Shown here: piece after piece, positions 32,535-41,364 of the stretch | Layout: the number at the start of each line of letters is the position of its first letter | Numbering within the stretch: the first letter of the stretch is position 1 | Assembly (NCBI GenBank): GCA_937936325.1 | Contig: CALGWV010000068.1 | Location: forward strand, 1-42,749 | Direction of reading: 5' to 3' | DNA length: 42,749 nucleotides | Source: an uncultured Bdellovibrionales bacterium | GTDB taxonomy: Bacteria > Bdellovibrionota > Bdellovibrionia > Bdellovibrionales > UBA1609 | Program-made: the position numbers and the translations under genes | The notes under the pieces: generated by a model | Database searches by the model: none | Seen by the model: the letters and a program-made list of their open reading frames with translations, nothing else | What the model was told of the DNA's origin: nothing

Positions 32535-33521
32535 ATGTTAAAATTTGAATATCTTAATGAAAATAAAAAAAGACTAGATCATTTTTTGGACGAGCAAATC
32601 AAAGATGTGACAAGGTCTCAAATTCAAAAATTAATTAAGACCTCAAAAGTTTGGGTAAATGAAAAAAACGAGAAATCCTCTTATACATTAGAGCTTGGTG
32701 ATCAGGTCGAAGTTGATCTGGAAGATCATAAAACTCAGGCTGAGCTTTATCCGGTAGATTTAAAACTCAGAGTTCTATTTGAAGACGAATATTTAGCTGT
32801 AATATTTAAGCCACATAATCTAAGTGTTCATCCAGGCAACGGCCCCGAACAGGTGACACTGGCCCATGGGCTTTTGCATCAGTTTAGTTCCCTCAGTACA
32901 GGCTTCAAGCCGGACCGACCAGGTTTGGTACATAGGTTAGATAAGGACACAGAAGGTCTGCTTGTCGTTGCAAAAACAGATGAAGTCCAAGAGGGACTAA
33001 AATTGCAATTCCAAAGCCGACAAGCAGGGCGAACCTACTTAGCCTTAGCTTGGGGTGATCCTAAAAACTCAAAAGGAAGTTTTGAAACTCACCTTTCAAG
33101 GCATCCGAGGCAGAGGTTAAAGAGAGCTTCAGTAGATATCGAAAAGTATCCCAAGGCTAAAAAGGCAATCACTCATTATGACGTGTTGGCTCACGGACCA
33201 GTGAGTCTTTGGAATTTAAAGTTAGAAACTGGTCGCACTCACCAAATTCGTGTGCACTTATCGGAGAATTTATACCCCATTGTTAATGATACTTTGTATG
33301 GGCCCCAAAACACCTCCCATTTAAAAGGGGAAATGAAAGCTCTGACTAAAAAATTAGGTCGTATATGTTTGATTGCTTATAAGCTAGAATTTGTTCATCC
33401 TAAAACTCAAAAGCCAATAAAAATAGATTTAGAACTGCCTCCTTACTGGAAAGGAGTTCTGAAAAAATTAAAACCCCAATTTAGGTTTGTATATGATGAT
33501 GAATTTAATAAACTCTTTTAA
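32535..33521 (+). CDS. rluD: RluA-family 23S rRNA pseudouridine synthase
   Basis: The product has 328 residues. An N-terminal S4 RNA-binding domain (about 12-62) is followed by the synthase domain with the catalytic motif HRLDKDTEGL at 133-142 (Asp 136). The usual Ser of 'DTSGL' is Glu here. The later KLETGRTHQIRVHL motif is intact. The S4 plus synthase layout and length fit RluD (pseudouridines of helix 69), but RluC-like proteins share it, so the symbol is tentative. It is 17 bp after the J/HTH gene. Confidence 0.85.
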   Translation: MLKFEYLNENKKRLDHFLDEQIKDVTRSQIQKLIKTSKVWVNEKNEKSSYTLELGDQVEVDLEDHKTQAELYPVDLKLRVLFEDEYLAVIFKPHNLSVHPGNGPEQVTLAHGLLHQFSSLSTGFKPDRPGLVHRLDKDTEGLLVVAKTDEVQEGLKLQFQSRQAGRTYLALAWGDPKNSKGSFETHLSRHPRQRLKRASVDIEKYPKAKKAITHYDVLAHGPVSLWNLKLETGRTHQIRVHLSENLYPIVNDTLYGPQNTSHLKGEMKALTKKLGRICLIAYKLEFVHPKTQKPIKIDLELPPYWKGVLKKLKPQFRFVYDDEFNKLF

Positions 33522-33939
33522 AAGTCGAAAAATTTCATTTATTTTGATTGGAGTTTTTATACTCAGTGCTTTTGCCGTGAGAGCCTTTCATAATTATAAA
33601 AAACTTTCAGGCTATGAAAGCACTGCAGAGCTCTTATTATCTGACTTTGACGGCATGAATGTCAGCATCTCAAAGCTCAAATCCGCCTCAGACTTAATTT
33701 TAAAATTCAGATACCAGCATTTTGAGAAAAAAAATCAAATTAAAGAAAAAGAGTTTTTCTTCCCCGAAAGTGTGAGTATCCTTGTTCAAATTCAAGATCA
33801 AAAAACAAACCTCTTTGTGGTGCCAAATAGAGACGTTGCTGAAACCAGGATATACAGCAGCTTATATATAAAGGGCCAACCCAGAATGGCCGTCTTTAAG
33901 TACAGCCCAGCCCAAAAAGAATTTTTCCTCGAGAAGTAA
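33493..33939 (+). CDS. Small membrane-anchored protein of unknown function
   Basis: The product has about 148 residues. One N-terminal membrane helix (ISFILIGVFILSAFAVRAF) is followed by a soluble, probably periplasmic domain with mixed charge and no recognised fold. Three consecutive ATGs (33493, 33496, 33499) are possible starts; AGG lies seven bases before the first. The start lies inside the 3' end of the RluD-like gene (29-base overlap), so it belongs to the same operon and is its last gene. Confidence 0.6.
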   Translation: MMMNLINSFKSRKISFILIGVFILSAFAVRAFHNYKKLSGYESTAELLLSDFDGMNVSISKLKSASDLILKFRYQHFEKKNQIKEKEFFFPESVSILVQIQDQKTNLFVVPNRDVAETRIYSSLYIKGQPRMAVFKYSPAQKEFFLEK

Positions 33940-34257
33940 AATGAAAAGCATTGTCAAAATTCAGCCTGATCATTCTTATAGAAAGTAGAGCTTAGTTAGA
34001 TGAAATAAATTAGGACAGTCTAAGTCTGTTCAGTACAAGATACATTTTAACAGGTAAAGTGCGTCTTATCCTCCTATTGATTTGAATGCTTTAATAAGAG
34101 CCTTTAAATTAGGTTTGCCCTCAATTAGAGGTAAAGTCATATAATCCAACTCAAATCCGACTTAAGAGACGCTAGCTTGAGTTAAAAGAGTGTTTTTTAT
34201 CTGACAAAAATGTATACTAGGCGCAATTCAATTTCCTTATATTCTATAGAGGTATTT
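33940..34257. other. Gene-free region before the lipoprotein gene
   Basis: No supportable gene is present. The region holds copy 4 of the 16-bp motif (34023-34038), a short inverted repeat AACTCAA...TTGAGTT (34148-34183), and a TATACT -10-like box at 34213-34218 with no good -35 box. The last may be the promoter of the lipoprotein that begins at 34258. Otherwise it is AT-rich and unremarkable. Confidence 0.4.
34023..34038 (+). promoter_or_regulatory. Copy 4 of the recurring 16-bp motif
   Basis: AGTCTGTTCAGTACAA. It differs from copy 1 at only two positions and is preceded by the same CTA. It lies 235 bp upstream of the lipoprotein start. Confidence 0.35.
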
Positions 34258-35178
34258 ATGCTTAAGTTAAAACTAGCTCCCCTTTTTTTGCTATTTCTTT
34301 TGGCATCTTGTGACTCTGGTCGCAATCCAATTAGCTTTCAAGGTGCGGGTTCTTGTGTGGGAGACGATACAGATTATTCTTCCTCTCTTTTTGAGGATTA
34401 TGAAAATCGTGAGTTATTAACTCCAAAAAAGCTGAAGAAAGCTGCCTATCAGATCTTGGGACAGGATCTAGTTTTGTCTTCTGTGGAAGTGCATATTGAT
34501 AAGCCCAGTTTTGCTTTAGAACTGCAGTCTCAAAATATAAATGAAAAAGAAATCAAAGAAGTTTTTGTTGAGAATCCTGCCCCTGTGGGCGCTGCCTCTT
34601 CTAGAGTGTTTGAGACTCCAGTAGTGACAGAGAATACTTTAAGTACAGTTGCCAACGAAGTTCCAGATCATCTCAAAAAACTAGCCCTAAATAAAAAGTG
34701 TTTACATAATCTCACTCCAGAAACCAAGCTCAGCTCTAGCTTTCAAGTACCGATAGGAGCTGCGCTTAAAGACGATGGGAACATCCAATTCTCAGATGAG
34801 GGTTTGAGCTATAATATTAAAATAGGACCTGAACTAGAGAATATTTTCGAATCTCAAGTCAGTTTAGGCACTCAGTCTAAGCCATTCGATCTAGATAAGC
34901 TCAAATTTGAAATTTTAATAGAAGAAGCAAAAAGACATCAAACCATTCAAAGAACACTCACCCAAGAAGAATTGAAAATTGTAAATTTTGATCCAAATGT
35001 TATAGGTATTGAAGAAAAAGAAAGGTTTAAAGCTTTAAAAGCATCGGTTCCTACAGAGAAAGATATAGAAAGCATATTCAAAAATATTATAATTAATTTC
35101 TTATATCTTGATGAAGAACAAAACAGCCTCATTAAATTACGCTACAAAATTCAAAGTAGTATCTCCAACGATAAATAA
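34258..35178 (+). CDS. Lipoprotein of unknown function
   Basis: The product has 306 residues. The frame is open from 34210, but the ATG at 34258 has AGAGG ahead of it and begins directly with a lipoprotein signal (LKLKLAPLFLLFLLASC, Cys at residue 18). The longer version would place 16 odd residues before it. The mature part is acidic, with Glu/Lys-rich helices and two further Cys, and contains no domain I recognise. It stands alone. Envelope localisation is confident; the role is unknown. Confidence 0.68.
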   Translation: MLKLKLAPLFLLFLLASCDSGRNPISFQGAGSCVGDDTDYSSSLFEDYENRELLTPKKLKKAAYQILGQDLVLSSVEVHIDKPSFALELQSQNINEKEIKEVFVENPAPVGAASSRVFETPVVTENTLSTVANEVPDHLKKLALNKKCLHNLTPETKLSSSFQVPIGAALKDDGNIQFSDEGLSYNIKIGPELENIFESQVSLGTQSKPFDLDKLKFEILIEEAKRHQTIQRTLTQEELKIVNFDPNVIGIEEKERFKALKASVPTEKDIESIFKNIIINFLYLDEEQNSLIKLRYKIQSSISNDK

Positions 35179-35230
35179 AAAGGTGAACCCGTGAAATATG
35201 TTTATCAAGATAAAGGCAACATTTAGTAAA

Positions 35231-35563
35231 TTACATTTTGCTGAGCAAGTTTTCAGGCAAGCAGGTATAGCTCGGTAATTGGGGCGAGTTTAAATCTAAA
35301 CTTAAGTTAAGTGTAATGCTTACAAAATTCAGAGGCACTTCATCACCTTCATTTTGGTCATTGAGCAGTTGATCTATATAAGTTAACTCAGGATTAGAGC
35401 TGTTAGGAAATTCATCAATAATCTTAGGGAAGGCGATGAAACCAAAAACCGTATCAGGGCTTTTTTTAAAGAGCTTACGTCTAAGATTCCTTAATCCACA
35501 ATAATAATCAGTTTTAGAGAGGTGTTTGCAAGCATTTCTGACATCTAAAGGAGAGGAGAACAT
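35231..35563 (-). CDS. Small orphan protein, possibly a gene remnant
   Basis: This is a 110-residue open frame with no signal peptide and a weak ribosome-binding site. It contains a basic, Cys-bearing start (ACKHLSKTDYYCGLRNLRRK) and a beta-like hydrophilic end. Composition is protein-like and it follows mltG on the same strand, 34 bp away. It could be a real small protein of the mltG operon or the C-terminal remnant of a larger lipoprotein. A weak hairpin with T-run on the + strand (about 35578-35602) lies between it and mltG. Confidence 0.45.
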   Translation of the reverse strand: MFSSPLDVRNACKHLSKTDYYCGLRNLRRKLFKKSPDTVFGFIAFPKIIDEFPNSSNPELTYIDQLLNDQNEGDEVPLNFVSITLNLSLDLNSPQLPSYTCLPENLLSKM

Positions 35564-35597
35564 ATACGTTATTTTCCCAAAATCTTAGGGCTTTTTT

Positions 35598-36650
35598 TTA
35601 TTGCTTGAGGTCTCGCCAGGATTTGCCTTTACGGGCTTTGGCGTTGATTTGGTAGTTTTGCACTGCTTTTAGATGATCTTTGTAATTTGTGGTGAAGACA
35701 TGGGTGCCATTGTTTTTGCTGACAAAAAATAAGTTCTTTGACGAGTTGGGTTTCATCGCGGCAAGTAAAGCCTCTTTGCCTGGATTGGCTATAGGGCCTT
35801 TGGGCAGTCCAAAAATGGTGTAGGTGTTAAACTCATTTGGGGCTCTCAAGTCTTTTCTTGTAATATTTTTTTTCATTGTTCCAGTTAAGTCCAAAATACC
35901 ATAGAGCACTGTGGGATCTGTTTCCAATCGCATGCGTTTGTTGAGACGGTTGTGAAATACAGAAGATATTTCAGGACGTTCAAAAGCCGCACCAGTTTCT
36001 TTTTCGATAATACTGGCTAATATCACTAGATCTTCTCGGGGCCAAGATTTTGTATTCTGACTTTTAACTTCATTAAAGACAGTTAAAAATTGATTCACCA
36101 TAGTTTCTAAATAGACTTTTGGAGTTTTTGATTTTTGAAAGTGATAAGTGTCTGGGAATAAGTACCCCTCGATGGTGTAGGCCGGCTCCCCTAAGGTTTT
36201 TTTAATCCATTCGGAGTCTTTCATGATTTTTAAAAACTCATTTTTTTTCCCAAGTTCAGCTGACTCAAGAATCTCAGCCACTTCATACATATTTTTACCT
36301 TCAGGGACCGTGACCTTAATGAGTATGGTTTGGCCGGTTTGAATCATTTTGAAAAAAGCATTTAAACTTTGATTGGGTTTGATTTCGTAAAATCCGGGTT
36401 TAATGTTTTTATGAACTCCTTTAAGGCGTGTCCAAATTTTTATAAAACTAGAGCGAAAGTTAAGGCTTGGGCTTTGGCCCTTGAGTTGATTCAGTACGGA
36501 GTTGAGGGATTGGCCTTTTTTGATTTCAAATTCAATCTTGTTATTTGAAGTATGTATAACTTCATTTAAAAAATATTTTGAAAAAAAAATCCCGGTAAAA
36601 TAACCAAGACATCCCACAAAGATCAAAAGAAGAAGAATTTTTTTTAACAT
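35598..36650 (-). CDS. mltG: Endolytic murein transglycosylase MltG
   Basis: The product has 350 residues. An N-terminal membrane helix (ILLLLIFVGCLGYFTGIF) is followed by a LysM-like subdomain and the YceG domain. The motifs EGYLFPDTYHF, ASIIEKETG (catalytic Glu), RLETDPTVLYGI and FNTYTIFGLPKGPI are present. MltG cuts nascent glycan strands at the inner membrane and so sets chain length. I choose the ATG at 36650 with AAGAG upstream; an in-frame TTG ten codons earlier is less likely. It follows the astD-like gene by 51 bp, an odd metabolic partner. Confidence 0.94.
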   Translation of the reverse strand: MLKKILLLLIFVGCLGYFTGIFFSKYFLNEVIHTSNNKIEFEIKKGQSLNSVLNQLKGQSPSLNFRSSFIKIWTRLKGVHKNIKPGFYEIKPNQSLNAFFKMIQTGQTILIKVTVPEGKNMYEVAEILESAELGKKNEFLKIMKDSEWIKKTLGEPAYTIEGYLFPDTYHFQKSKTPKVYLETMVNQFLTVFNEVKSQNTKSWPREDLVILASIIEKETGAAFERPEISSVFHNRLNKRMRLETDPTVLYGILDLTGTMKKNITRKDLRAPNEFNTYTIFGLPKGPIANPGKEALLAAMKPNSSKNLFFVSKNNGTHVFTTNYKDHLKAVQNYQINAKARKGKSWRDLKQ

Positions 36651-36701
36651 AATGACTCTTGTTTTTATTTTAAATGGCAACTTTAAGTAGTTTTATATTC
36701 A

Positions 36702-38204
36702 TCAAGGAAACTCAATTCCTGGGTAAAGTTTGTCAGGGTTGAAGCTTGTTGGATCTTCGAGTGATGCCATAGGGTGAGAGCAATAATAAACTGCAAAGTG
36801 ACCCGAGGGGTGTCCATTGCCCGATTTTTTAACACCTCCGAAGGGCAGCTTTGAACTTGCGCCGTTGGTGGTTCTATTCCAATTAAGTAGTCCTACATCC
36901 AGCTGATCTACTGCTTCATGGTAAAGATTTTCTTGTGCTGTGAATATAGAAGCTGAGAGGCCGTAGTCCGTAGAGTTAATCTGGCTCAGAGCTTGATCAA
37001 AGTCAGAGACTTTGTGAATCACCACATTAGGGGCAAAAATTTCTGTCTTTTCAAATAAAGATTCTGGATTAAACTTTGAGGCCAGGTTTATGCTAGGAGT
37101 CACGTAGCACCCGTTAAAACCTGTGGACTCTAGCTTTTTACCTCTCATTAGGGATTCATAGCCTTCACGTTTGGCAATTTCTTGAAAGCGAATATAGCGA
37201 TCCACGGAGTCGCTGTCTATCAGACTTCCCATAAATGAGTCTGTTTTCCAATGTCCAATTTTTAATTTTTTTGCAGCAGCATAAAAGCCATCGACAAAAG
37301 CATCATAAATTTGAGCGTGGACAAATATACGGCTTGTGCAAGAGCACCTTTGTCCAGCAGAAAGGTAGCTTCCTATGAGAGTGTCGTAAATAGACTTTTT
37401 TAAATCTGCATCTTCCCAAATTAAAGTGGAGTTTTTTCCACCCATTTCTAAGGCGAGGGATTTCCAATAGTGGGTGATTGTGTCCTGTTTAATTTTAAGG
37501 CCCACATTGTATGAGCCAGTAAATAATACGCCGTGGATATTTTCGTGTTTTACAAGTTTTGATCCTACATCAGCCCCACCTTGGACCAAGTTAAAAACAC
37601 CGGCAGGCAGTTCTGCTTTTTGAAAAAGCTCAGCTAAAAGTTGACCTGTTGCAGGAGTTTTATCTGAAGGTTTAAAAACAATTGTATTGCCTAATAAAAG
37701 GGCCGGGATGATATGTCCATTGGGTAAATGCGCCGGAAAGTTAAAAGGCCCAACCACTGCTAGAACACCTTTAGGTTTGTGTCTGATAACCCCCTCAACT
37801 TCAGGCATGATGTTTTCAATTCGCTCTTCTTTGACCAGTTCATAAGAGTGATTGAGTGTGATATCGATCTTACCCACTAGGGCTTTAGCCTCAGTCTTTG
37901 TCTCCCAAAGAGGTTTGCCAGTTTCGCGACTGATAGTTTCAGCAATAAGCTCTTGGTGAGCCAGGTAGACTTCTTTGAGGCGATGAAGAGCTGACTTTCT
38001 ATCTTGCAAAGAGAGCTTCTTCCACTTTTTTTGGGCATCAAAGGCCGCCTGACAAGCTAGATCAACATGGTCTACTGAGCTGCTTAAGCTCATCACTTCA
38101 TCGCTGCTATCGGCAGGGCTAGTCTTAGTCCAGCTGTTTTCGAAATCCTTAGATGTTTGAAACTGATTGTTAATAAAAGAGCCTTTATACTTTTTAGGTT
38201 CCAT
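36702..38204 (-). CDS. astD: N-succinylglutamate 5-semialdehyde dehydrogenase-like (AstD)
   Basis: The product has 500 residues, an NAD-dependent aldehyde dehydrogenase. VVGPFNFPAHLPNGHIIPAL, the LEMGGKN Glu motif and the catalytic Cys in SAGQRCSCTSR are all AstD-like. AstD oxidises succinylglutamate semialdehyde in arginine degradation. The ATG at 38204 is chosen because TTGGAG is six to seven bases upstream; the longer frame starts 12 bases before, across that site. It follows a class III aminotransferase gene by 63 bp, the order expected of AstC-AstD. AstA, AstB and AstE are absent here. Confidence 0.87.
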   Translation of the reverse strand: MEPKKYKGSFINNQFQTSKDFENSWTKTSPADSSDEVMSLSSSVDHVDLACQAAFDAQKKWKKLSLQDRKSALHRLKEVYLAHQELIAETISRETGKPLWETKTEAKALVGKIDITLNHSYELVKEERIENIMPEVEGVIRHKPKGVLAVVGPFNFPAHLPNGHIIPALLLGNTIVFKPSDKTPATGQLLAELFQKAELPAGVFNLVQGGADVGSKLVKHENIHGVLFTGSYNVGLKIKQDTITHYWKSLALEMGGKNSTLIWEDADLKKSIYDTLIGSYLSAGQRCSCTSRIFVHAQIYDAFVDGFYAAAKKLKIGHWKTDSFMGSLIDSDSVDRYIRFQEIAKREGYESLMRGKKLESTGFNGCYVTPSINLASKFNPESLFEKTEIFAPNVVIHKVSDFDQALSQINSTDYGLSASIFTAQENLYHEAVDQLDVGLLNWNRTTNGASSKLPFGGVKKSGNGHPSGHFAVYYCSHPMASLEDPTSFNPDKLYPGIEFP

Positions 38205-38267
38205 GTTGATCTCCAAAGAAAATAATAAATTTTATTTATCTTAAAAAATGAAGAAAGACTTTAAAAA

Positions 38268-39611
38268 TTAAGCATTTTTCATTTCTAGAATAGTTTTTTC
38301 TAAAATAGTTCCAGCACGTTCAATATCTTCATCAGTCAAAACTGCTGGTAGAAGGAATCTGAGTTTGAAGGGGCCTCGTCCACACCCAAAGCACATTAAA
38401 CCATTTTCAAAAAGTTTTTTGGCTAAGGCTATCATCGTGGGCTTTGTGCCATCTAATGGAATAACAGCCACCATAAGTCCCAACCCGGCAGCATCTCTGA
38501 GTAAACCTTTGCAACTGGTCGTGTTTAAACGATTGAGCATAGCGATAAATTTTTTGTGGATTTGATTAATCTTTCCCTCAGCACCCATATAATCGTTTTG
38601 ATCTAGTTCATTAAGTACAGTCAATGCTGAAGCTAAAGCCACACTTGATCCGGCAAATGTTCCGCTGACTAAGCCGGGTTTAGGGTTGAGTTCTGGTGTA
38701 TAGATTGTGGCTGCTGTCTGTAAACTTTTAGCGACAGTGCAGATGTCCACATACTCAGAGAGACATAAAGTTTCAAAAGCAAAAAAGTGACCTGTTCTGC
38801 AAAAAGTTTGAACCTCATCAAACCAAACTGGAATGCCGCTAGATTTGCAAAGCTCTAACATTGGCACGAAGAATTCCCTTGGGGCCACATTGTATCCCCC
38901 TTCTCCTTGCATGGGCTCAAAAGTAAAACAGCTGATGTCCCCCTTGTGTTTTTCAAGATGAGACTTGAAAATTTCAAGAGACTTTTTAGAGCTTTCTGGG
39001 TCTGCTGAATCATAAAATGGAACTCTTAAGACTTCGTTGTAATCGGGCTGACCTTGTTTAAATGCGAGGTTGTCCGTAATCTCAGCCATCATGGTGGATC
39101 TGCCTGCAAAAGCATTGTCCATGGCAATAATGTGTCGAGCCCCATTTGTTTTCTGTCTTGCAATTTTTAAAGCAATTTCTCCAGACATAGAACCGGATGT
39201 TGTTAACCAAGCATGTTTTAATTTGGAGTTTCTAGATGCGATTTCAGTGATTTTTTCTAAAAGCAGAGTGTATTCTTTATTGGGTTGTAGGTTTCCTTGA
39301 ACAACCACATCAGACAAAGCTGCAGTGAGAGACGCTTTTTGAAGCTTAGGGTGGGAGTGTCCTAAGATATGCACACCAATTCCATTTATGAGATCCAGTT
39401 TTACACTGCCGTCGGTTAATTCTACATAGCAACCATAGCCATTGCCTGTGCCTACATAAGGGTAAAAGAGAGGTCTGCCACGTGATTCCCCTGCTCGTTG
39501 TACCCAATCGGCACCACTTTCTTTTTGGGTTGGTTGTTGAATTTGACCCAAGTGAGCACTTTTCTTTTGTGTCTCTGCTACCAGTTCATCGATATGTTGA
39601 TGGATGTCCAC
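38268..39611 (-). CDS. Class III PLP-dependent aminotransferase (AstC/ornithine-type)
   Basis: The product has 447 residues. Fold-type I class III features are present: GIGVHILGHSHP near the start, FDEVQTFCRTG with the cofactor-ring Asp, the probable PLP Lys in VAKSLQ, and GTFAGS. The segment after the PLP Lys is unusual (TAATIYTPEL instead of the common GGG-P-GA), so substrate is uncertain. Adjacency to an astD-like gene favours succinylornithine or ornithine. The start is a GTG with AAGGGG before it. Its promoter must lie close to or within hairpin element A. Confidence 0.78.
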   Translation of the reverse strand: MDIHQHIDELVAETQKKSAHLGQIQQPTQKESGADWVQRAGESRGRPLFYPYVGTGNGYGCYVELTDGSVKLDLINGIGVHILGHSHPKLQKASLTAALSDVVVQGNLQPNKEYTLLLEKITEIASRNSKLKHAWLTTSGSMSGEIALKIARQKTNGARHIIAMDNAFAGRSTMMAEITDNLAFKQGQPDYNEVLRVPFYDSADPESSKKSLEIFKSHLEKHKGDISCFTFEPMQGEGGYNVAPREFFVPMLELCKSSGIPVWFDEVQTFCRTGHFFAFETLCLSEYVDICTVAKSLQTAATIYTPELNPKPGLVSGTFAGSSVALASALTVLNELDQNDYMGAEGKINQIHKKFIAMLNRLNTTSCKGLLRDAAGLGLMVAVIPLDGTKPTMIALAKKLFENGLMCFGCGRGPFKLRFLLPAVLTDEDIERAGTILEKTILEMKNA

Positions 39612-39972
39612 ATAAGCCCCTTTTAAATTATAAAAAATTTATTTTTAACTTCCAAAAGTATAGCTTAAAATAAACAAAAACGTAAAACACGTGATAAACT
39701 GATCACACATCGTGGTTTGATATTACGGATTTTAATTTTATGCAAATGACTTCAACTTTTCTTAGAAGCTCTTTTATTTGAAAAAAAGCCCACTTACGGC
39801 CGCAGAGCGTCTCCCGGAATGCGCTATGATTACATAGCTCACCCGGGATACGCACTGTCGCGTCGCTCAATGCTTTTTGTTCAAATAAAAGAGCTTCTAA
39901 GAAAAGTTGAAATCATTTGCATAAAATTAGAATTCGTAAAATAAGTAAATGATGGATATTAAGGAGATGATT
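39612..39972. other. Divergent intergenic region dominated by hairpin element A
   Basis: This is the space between the minus-strand aminotransferase start and the plus-strand SH3-like gene start. The hairpin occupies about 39723-39939. The remaining 110 bp next to the aminotransferase is very AT-rich and includes a small palindrome TGATAAACTGATCA. Any promoters for the two divergent units must lie in this strip or inside the arms. Confidence 0.5.
39723..39939. repeat. Hairpin element A (core-sharing family), 60-bp arms
   Basis: Arms 39723-39782 and 39880-39939 are complementary at 57 of 60 positions, and two of the three differences are G:T-type. The 97-base core continues the pairing (AAAAAGC with GCTTTTT). 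It then holds GCGT-C-TCCCGG paired with CCGGGA-T-ACGC around a perfect GCTATG-ATTA-CATAGC. The core is GC-rich in an AT-rich region and shares AAAAGCCCACTTACG and CTGTCGCG with element B, and GGCCGCA...CGTCTCCCG with element C. No gene is present. It is the best preserved of the family. Confidence 0.85.
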
Positions 39973-40623
39973 TTGATTAAATATTTTTTATTTGGTTTCA
40001 TGAGCCTTTTTTGTTTGGAGTTAGCCGTTGGTGCTGAACAGAGTGGTAAGCTGGAAAATTGGAATAAAATGGTGCAGTCCATTCAAGAATCTAATTGGCC
40101 TCAGGCCTTATTTGAAATTCAAAACCTGGACCAAAAGCAAATCTTGAGTTTTGAGCTCGCACAATCTAAAAAGTACATTTATGACAAGCTTTCTACACAA
40201 CCTTACTCAAAATCACTGGGTATAAAGCTGCTTCAAAAAATACCTTGGGCTATTTTTGGTCTTTTAGCCCTCTTGGGTGTTTGTGTTTTTTATGTTTTTT
40301 CCCTAAAAAATCAAAAATTTTCTCCTAAGAAAGCCGCTTTGGTTTTAGGTGGGTATTTCACTCTATTAGGAGCTGTATTATTTTTTAAAGTCCAGATTCA
40401 AAGCTCCATATGGGGGATTGTAAAATCTGAGTCTTATGTGAGATCTGGTCCAGATGAGAATCTCAGTGTCTGGGCTAATTTGCCCCTTGGAAGCGAGGTT
40501 CAGCTGCTGAAATCAAATCCTGGGGCAAGTTGGCTCTATGTCCAGGCCTGGACACCTGAATCTGTGAGGGGCTGGGTAGAAAAAGACAAGCTCCTTTTTG
40601 ACGGATTCCATCTATCACCATAG
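39973..40623 (+). CDS. Membrane protein with C-terminal SH3-like domain
   Basis: The product has 216 residues. The frame opens at an ATG at 39949, but AAGGAG at 39961-39966 lies inside it and six bases before a TTG at 39973. From that TTG the protein starts with a signal peptide (IKYFLFGFMSLFCLELAVGA), so I choose it. Two membrane helices follow at about 88-106 and 118-138, then a bacterial SH3-type domain (SYVRSGPDENLSVWANLPLG, ending RGWVEKDKL). Such domains bind peptidoglycan or peptides. It begins an operon with a BamD-like gene seven bases on. Confidence 0.65.
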   Translation: MIKYFLFGFMSLFCLELAVGAEQSGKLENWNKMVQSIQESNWPQALFEIQNLDQKQILSFELAQSKKYIYDKLSTQPYSKSLGIKLLQKIPWAIFGLLALLGVCVFYVFSLKNQKFSPKKAALVLGGYFTLLGAVLFFKVQIQSSIWGIVKSESYVRSGPDENLSVWANLPLGSEVQLLKSNPGASWLYVQAWTPESVRGWVEKDKLLFDGFHLSP

Positions 40624-40659
40624 TATACATTGGATGGCTCTAATAAAGGCTGGTTTTTT

Positions 40660-41364
40660 ATGTTCCAATTCTTAGTTTCAATCACGTTATTTTTTAGTAT
40701 GACATCCAGTTATGCCGCTTTATCAGCACGAGATGCTTATGAATCTGCTGTCAGTGAGAGTTCAAGATCCCGTCCACAAGAGTCTGTGGCTTTGTTTCAG
40801 TCATTAAGGCAGAACTTTCCTTATTCAAGTTATGCAGAAAAAGCTTTATTAGACATCAGCAATATATATTTTGAAAATCGTGACTGGGTGCAAGCTCAAT
40901 ATAATTATCAATTGTTTACTGAGCTCTACCCGAAAAACCCCTTGGCGGTGGATGCTTTTTACAAGTGGGCCCAAAGTATCGAGAAACAAGTTCCCAGTTT
41001 AAATGCTCGTGACCTGGGAACAGCTCGTGAAGCTTTAACGGCCTACAAAACCAATTTAGTGAAGTTTCCTAAAACTAAGTATAAAAAAGAAATTTATAAA
41101 AGTATGAAAAAGCTGGCTATTTTAATTCAGTCTAAAGAGCTTTATGTTGCTGAATATTACTTGGGGCAAAAAAAATATGACAGTTCGATGAGGCGCATGT
41201 CGCGCTTTATTGATGACTATCCGAACTCACCTCTTTTGGAAAAAGCAGTATGGGTGGCATATCAGTCGAGTTTGGGGCGAAAAGATGATTTTTCAGCAAA
41301 GCAATACAAAGAGCAGCTTAAGAAAATGAAATCCAAGTATATAGATGAGACTGTGACTCTATGA
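40660..41364 (+). CDS. BamD/YbgF-like periplasmic TPR protein
   Basis: The product has 234 residues. The signal peptide (FQFLVSITLFFSMTSSYA) is followed by helical repeats with the BamD-type pattern (SVALFQSLRQNFPYSSYAEK, and MRRMSRFIDDYPNSPLLEKA near the C-terminus). BamD is a lipoprotein, but here no lipobox Cys is present, so it is periplasmic or a BamD-like paralogue. I use the ATG at 40660 with AAAGG upstream instead of the TTG at 40630. It overlaps the TPR gene by four bases. Confidence 0.68.
   Translation: MFQFLVSITLFFSMTSSYAALSARDAYESAVSESSRSRPQESVALFQSLRQNFPYSSYAEKALLDISNIYFENRDWVQAQYNYQLFTELYPKNPLAVDAFYKWAQSIEKQVPSLNARDLGTAREALTAYKTNLVKFPKTKYKKEIYKSMKKLAILIQSKELYVAEYYLGQKKYDSSMRRMSRFIDDYPNSPLLEKAVWVAYQSSLGRKDDFSAKQYKEQLKKMKSKYIDETVTL

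Noticed and set aside
18762-39939. Interpreting hairpins A-C as MITEs, integron attC sites or intrinsic terminators
   Set aside because: The arms are not shared between copies (against MITEs), conserved sequence is central rather than terminal (against attC), and there are no T-runs after the stems (against intrinsic terminators).
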